A stretch of DNA of 64,000 nt from Sipunculus nudus (taxonomy: Eukaryota > Annelida > Sipuncula > Golfingiida > Sipunculidae): contig CM049321.1 of assembly GCA_026874595.1 (NCBI GenBank), positions 16,191,979 to 16,255,978 of the forward strand. Direction: 5' to 3'. The notes under the pieces are model-generated. The model was not told where the DNA came from. It saw only the letters and a program-made list of their open reading frames with translations, and searched no databases. Shown here piece after piece: positions 61,276-64,000 of this stretch (position 1 is its first letter; every line of letters starts with the position of its first letter). The position numbers and the translations under genes are program-made.

Positions 61276-62037
61276 TTATTCACAAAGTATACTAAATTCA
61301 AAGTGGCATTCTACGTTGAACCAGTAGTTCCTTGTAAGGGGATTGAGAACTGAGCATTTCGCCATCAAAGCATAGGCTCTCCAGGACACCAATTGTTGTA
61401 TTCCAACCGTTTTCCGTTGAAGCCCAGTACCAATCCTTTGTTTTTGGACTCAACGAAAGGGAAAGCCAGTGGAAACTCACTGATCCTAGGGAATACCACG
61501 TTATATTATACCAATATCGAAAAACTGCTGCTCGTTATTCAGTATAATCACTCTTCATCTTAATAAACCCTTTTTAAACTAACATTTATGTGAGATTTAA
61601 TTTTGTGTATTTTTCATAGGTCGTCCGATCTTTTTATATTAACAAAGGACGATCAACTTACATATAACAAATAAAAGTTAATTTGAATATATCTATTAAT
61701 TTGATGATGGTTAATTACCGGTTCATTACACTTTGAAGGCAAAAGAATACGAGATATTCGATTTTCTCATCATTCTATTGTATGTTCAGTTTTACTTGAT
61801 TCTCCTTTTGTCTGGTTTATTATGAAACCTTAAACAATAAAACCCACAAACTGTCTTTGCAAGTAAGCTTTAGGAAGATTAAAGCTTTATACAGGTTTTC
61901 TAATAATTAAAAATGAAGTTACGGTGTCCATATATGATATTTGCCACATGCGTTTGTTCATTCTCAGATTCTATACTCATTAGGTATCCGTTCTTCTCCT
62001 TGCATACTTTGTCAGCTGATGCCCAGTTGTAAAAGTC
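61276..62037 (-). pseudogene. Gene F: minus-strand CTLD with frameshifted last exon
   Basis: Exon 61923-62037 (acceptor gagcag, phase 0 to 1, donor GTAACT) reads DFYNWASADKVCKEKNG, then YLMSIESENEQTHVANI. It is intact and equivalent to gene A's 31594 exon. Exon 61276-61485 (acceptor ccctag) starts VSFHWLSLSLSPKTKDWYWA. It then needs two frame changes to reach EYNNWCPGEPM and KCSVLNPLTRNYWFNVECHF, ending SILCE and TAA at 61276. The EPN position reads EPM. The second exon is broken, so the gene is a recent pseudogene. The first CTLD piece (C-x-x-G-F ... SCY) and the signal and PAN exons were not found upstream. Confidence 0.75.
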
Positions 62038-62049
62038 CTGCTCGCGTGA

Positions 62050-63020
62050 AGGAATAGAAAAAGTATGATTTGGTTTAAATAAGATCAGAGATACTTTTGA
62101 GGCAGTGTTCAGGACGAAAATGCACTTGGTAAAGAATATGGTATGAAACCTTATTATGGTATTAAAATTCCTGAATCTCTGATGCCCTGTTGAGATTTCA
62201 CTAAATCCCATGATGTTTGTAATCCAGAGAGAACCGCAACCCACCAGAGCTGAAATCCTTTGCCTTACTCACCTGGCTACGCTATTATACAAAAACAAGC
62301 CACATATTTAAGTAAGACTTATTATAAGATGATGATAACTTAGGTATAACAAACATAATATAAAAATTATATTTGTGCTTTATAAAAGAATTTATTGCAT
62401 ATAATTTAAACAGCAATACAGGCTGTATGTAATCCTATATTCAATATTTAAGTACCGTATTAATTTTATCTCTGTACATATATGCATATCATAAAAAACC
62501 GCGATTTTTAAAACTGCGAATTAAAAAAGGTGCTCTTTGAATAATAACCGCAGAAGGGAAATATTTAAGTGTTTAAGGTGCTTAGAGGGGAAAAACGATA
62601 TCCAACTTTCTGTCATAGGAACATAATGCGGAAACAACTGAAGTGGTTAAAAAGGGTTACACAAATTTCATTTGCGCTAAAGTAGATTCCCACAATATTC
62701 AGAGAGACCTTGAATTTGTGCAATCTAAAAGGTTGCACTAAATCCTTCGATATCAAATGAACAGGCGTGTTTAGTTATCAGGAATTCATCACTTGCTTGT
62801 AGTATACTACACACATGACTGGCTTATTCCATTACTGCATTCTGCCCTATTTGTTTCTCATATAACATTATATTGTAGACAAGAGTAAGGACTATTGTCC
62901 AATATTAAAGCATAATGCCGCGATAACTGCTAATTTAATGTTAATTCTGTTCTGATTGGATGTATTCACCCGAGTAACTTTTGTTAGGATAATATTCCAG
63001 TGATAACGATGGCATACTTT
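62050..63020. other. Intergenic, no recognisable gene
   Basis: AT-rich. The open frame upstream of gene F's first exon continues to 62244 but only through intron-like sequence before the acceptor. Confidence 0.5.
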
Positions 63021-63030
63021 TGCCAGAATA

Positions 63031-63138
63031 ATGGCTTCGAAATATCTAGAGAGGTGTCGTGTTGAGGTATCAATGGATCGATTTGGGATAGATACGCACT
63101 CTGCATCAACTTCCGCCGTGATACATGACGGACGACTG
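63031..63138 (+). CDS. Candidate first coding exon of an unknown gene
   Basis: ATG in good context (aataATGG) opens 36 codons (MASKYLERCRVEVSMDRF, then GIDTHSASTSAVIHDGRL) that end exactly at a strong donor, GTAAGTG, in phase 0. No homology was recognised, and the continuation was not found before the window ends. The short length makes chance possible. Confidence 0.25.
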
Positions 63139-63536
63139 GTAAGTGTAAACCTTAATTTCCTTGAATAACTTCGGAATTCAAAATATTTGCATCAATGGAC
63201 AGATATTAATAATTAGCCTTGTCTTATAGTATTCCGTCGATAACTAAATATTATGACGCCCATGTGCCTATGACTTTCAGTTTGATGGATAACAGTGAAC
63301 CATCGCCCGCTCTGTCACTGACGGCGTATTATCGCCCATGTTTTCCAGCTATAGCGTAGGCGTCATTAGGAACGACAGCTTAACGCACGTTCGCATGCCA
63401 CACGATCTTTTTCATGAGAATATGTTGTGCAAACGTACGATTGTTCCAATATTTACATTAAATGCTACCGGAGATAAATTTGAGTTGTTCGGTTCCAGCC
63501 AGACTCTCAGGTGATACTCCAGGTTGTTAACTCCTT

Positions 63537-63940
63537 GGTATTATTAATGAAGAAGTTACAGCAGGAGCAACACGCTTGTATTGACTTTCATTTGATTCAG
63601 TCCATGAAACCTGGACCAGAACACAGGATACTTGCCCAGCTAATTGTCTAATTATTTTAAAAGATGTCAAGTTAAACACGTCAAATAACATAAAACAAAT
63701 TCTGTATTATTATTCATACTGGATATACTGCACAATGGTTTGTGGCATTTATGCAAACAACCGTTATTCGCGGTTCGTTTACATGATGAAGAATACAGAA
63801 TATTCTCAACATTAGAAACGAACAATGATTGCGTGCTTGGACTCGCATCCAGCTGGTTTAAAGAAAATACAGCTGAAGGCGTCACTATTCAAACGATTAA
63901 GAGGATACAGGATAGAAACAGAATTTTAAAATATATTATA
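63537..63940 (+). pseudogene. PAN-like exon copy with lost donor
   Basis: The frame from about 63722 reads LHNGLWHLCKQPLFAVRLHD, EEYRIFSTLETNNDCVLGLA, then SSWFKENTAEGVTIQTIK. Its last third parallels gene A exon 2 (YCLIGLASNWSTEDRAEATT, FQKIK), and the following aggatacaggatagaaacag parallels gene A's donor region. GT is replaced by GA, so normal splicing is lost. The first 180 bp duplicate 37514-37690. Either a pseudogene or the edge of a further gene beyond the window. Confidence 0.55.
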
Positions 63941-64000
63941 GTCAGCCAATGTTATTTTAACGTATCTGGAGACTTTTAGTAAGACCCGAACAAATATAGA

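Noticed and set aside
1-64000. Bacterial-style operons, ribosome binding sites, rRNA genes or viral genes
   Set aside because: Genes have introns with GT/AG junctions, and repeats are of animal type; no rRNA or viral replication or capsid motif was seen.

Overview
This is eukaryotic, AT-rich, intron-containing DNA. The gene content (C-type lectin and PAN/apple domain genes, a PRDM-type SET gene, a rhodopsin-family receptor) and the repeats (a Helitron with internal tandem repeats, elements with GTCC-repeat ends, tRNA-derived SINEs) suggest a lophotrochozoan animal, most likely a bivalve mollusc. That assignment is inference from gene and repeat style; no species marker was recognised. There is no sign of bacterial or viral origin.

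Layout. 0-3 kb holds remnants of a C-type lectin-like domain (CTLD) pseudogene. 4-13 kb is repeat country: a degenerate tandem repeat carrying RFX/X-box-like palindromes at about 6.0-6.4 and 11.7-13.0 kb, and between its two halves a roughly 4.4-kb element with terminal inverted repeats. Nested in that element is a Helitron, and nested in the Helitron is a MITE. 13.9-14.8 kb carries an intact single-exon GPCR on the minus strand. 16.5-18.95 kb carries a three-exon minus-strand gene for a short PR/SET protein (191 aa) whose first exon reads as a signal peptide. 19-25 kb is mostly microsatellites, a CTLD pseudo-exon and a tRNA-derived SINE.

25-64 kb is a tandem cluster of secreted PAN/apple plus CTLD genes in all states of repair. 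Gene A (26.4-32.5 kb, plus) reads through nine exons in consistent phase: signal peptide, PAN-like domain, three Lys/Ser/Thr/Pro-rich linker exons and a CTLD lacking the EPN motif. Gene C (41.6-43.3 kb, plus) is a compact intact CTLD gene with EPN and WND calcium/sugar motifs. Gene D (48.5-50.7 kb, plus) has signal peptide, apple domain and CTLD but a frameshift inside its EPN codons. Genes E (57.6-58.5 kb) and F (61.3-62.0 kb) are minus-strand CTLD fragments with defects. Partial PAN or first-exon copies lie at 25.4, 37.5-38.3 and 63.5-63.9 kb. A 5'-truncated L1/Tx1-like LINE lies at 44-45.3 kb.

The cluster looks like a birth-and-death family of secreted recognition proteins, plausibly innate-immune lectins (inference). 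The most unusual points are the PR/SET protein with an apparent signal peptide, an array of phase 1-1 linker exons that share their 3' ends with the PAN exon, and eight palindromes at strictly alternating spacing inside the Helitron. Exon boundaries were read by eye from GT/AG sites and phase; transcript data would be needed to confirm them.
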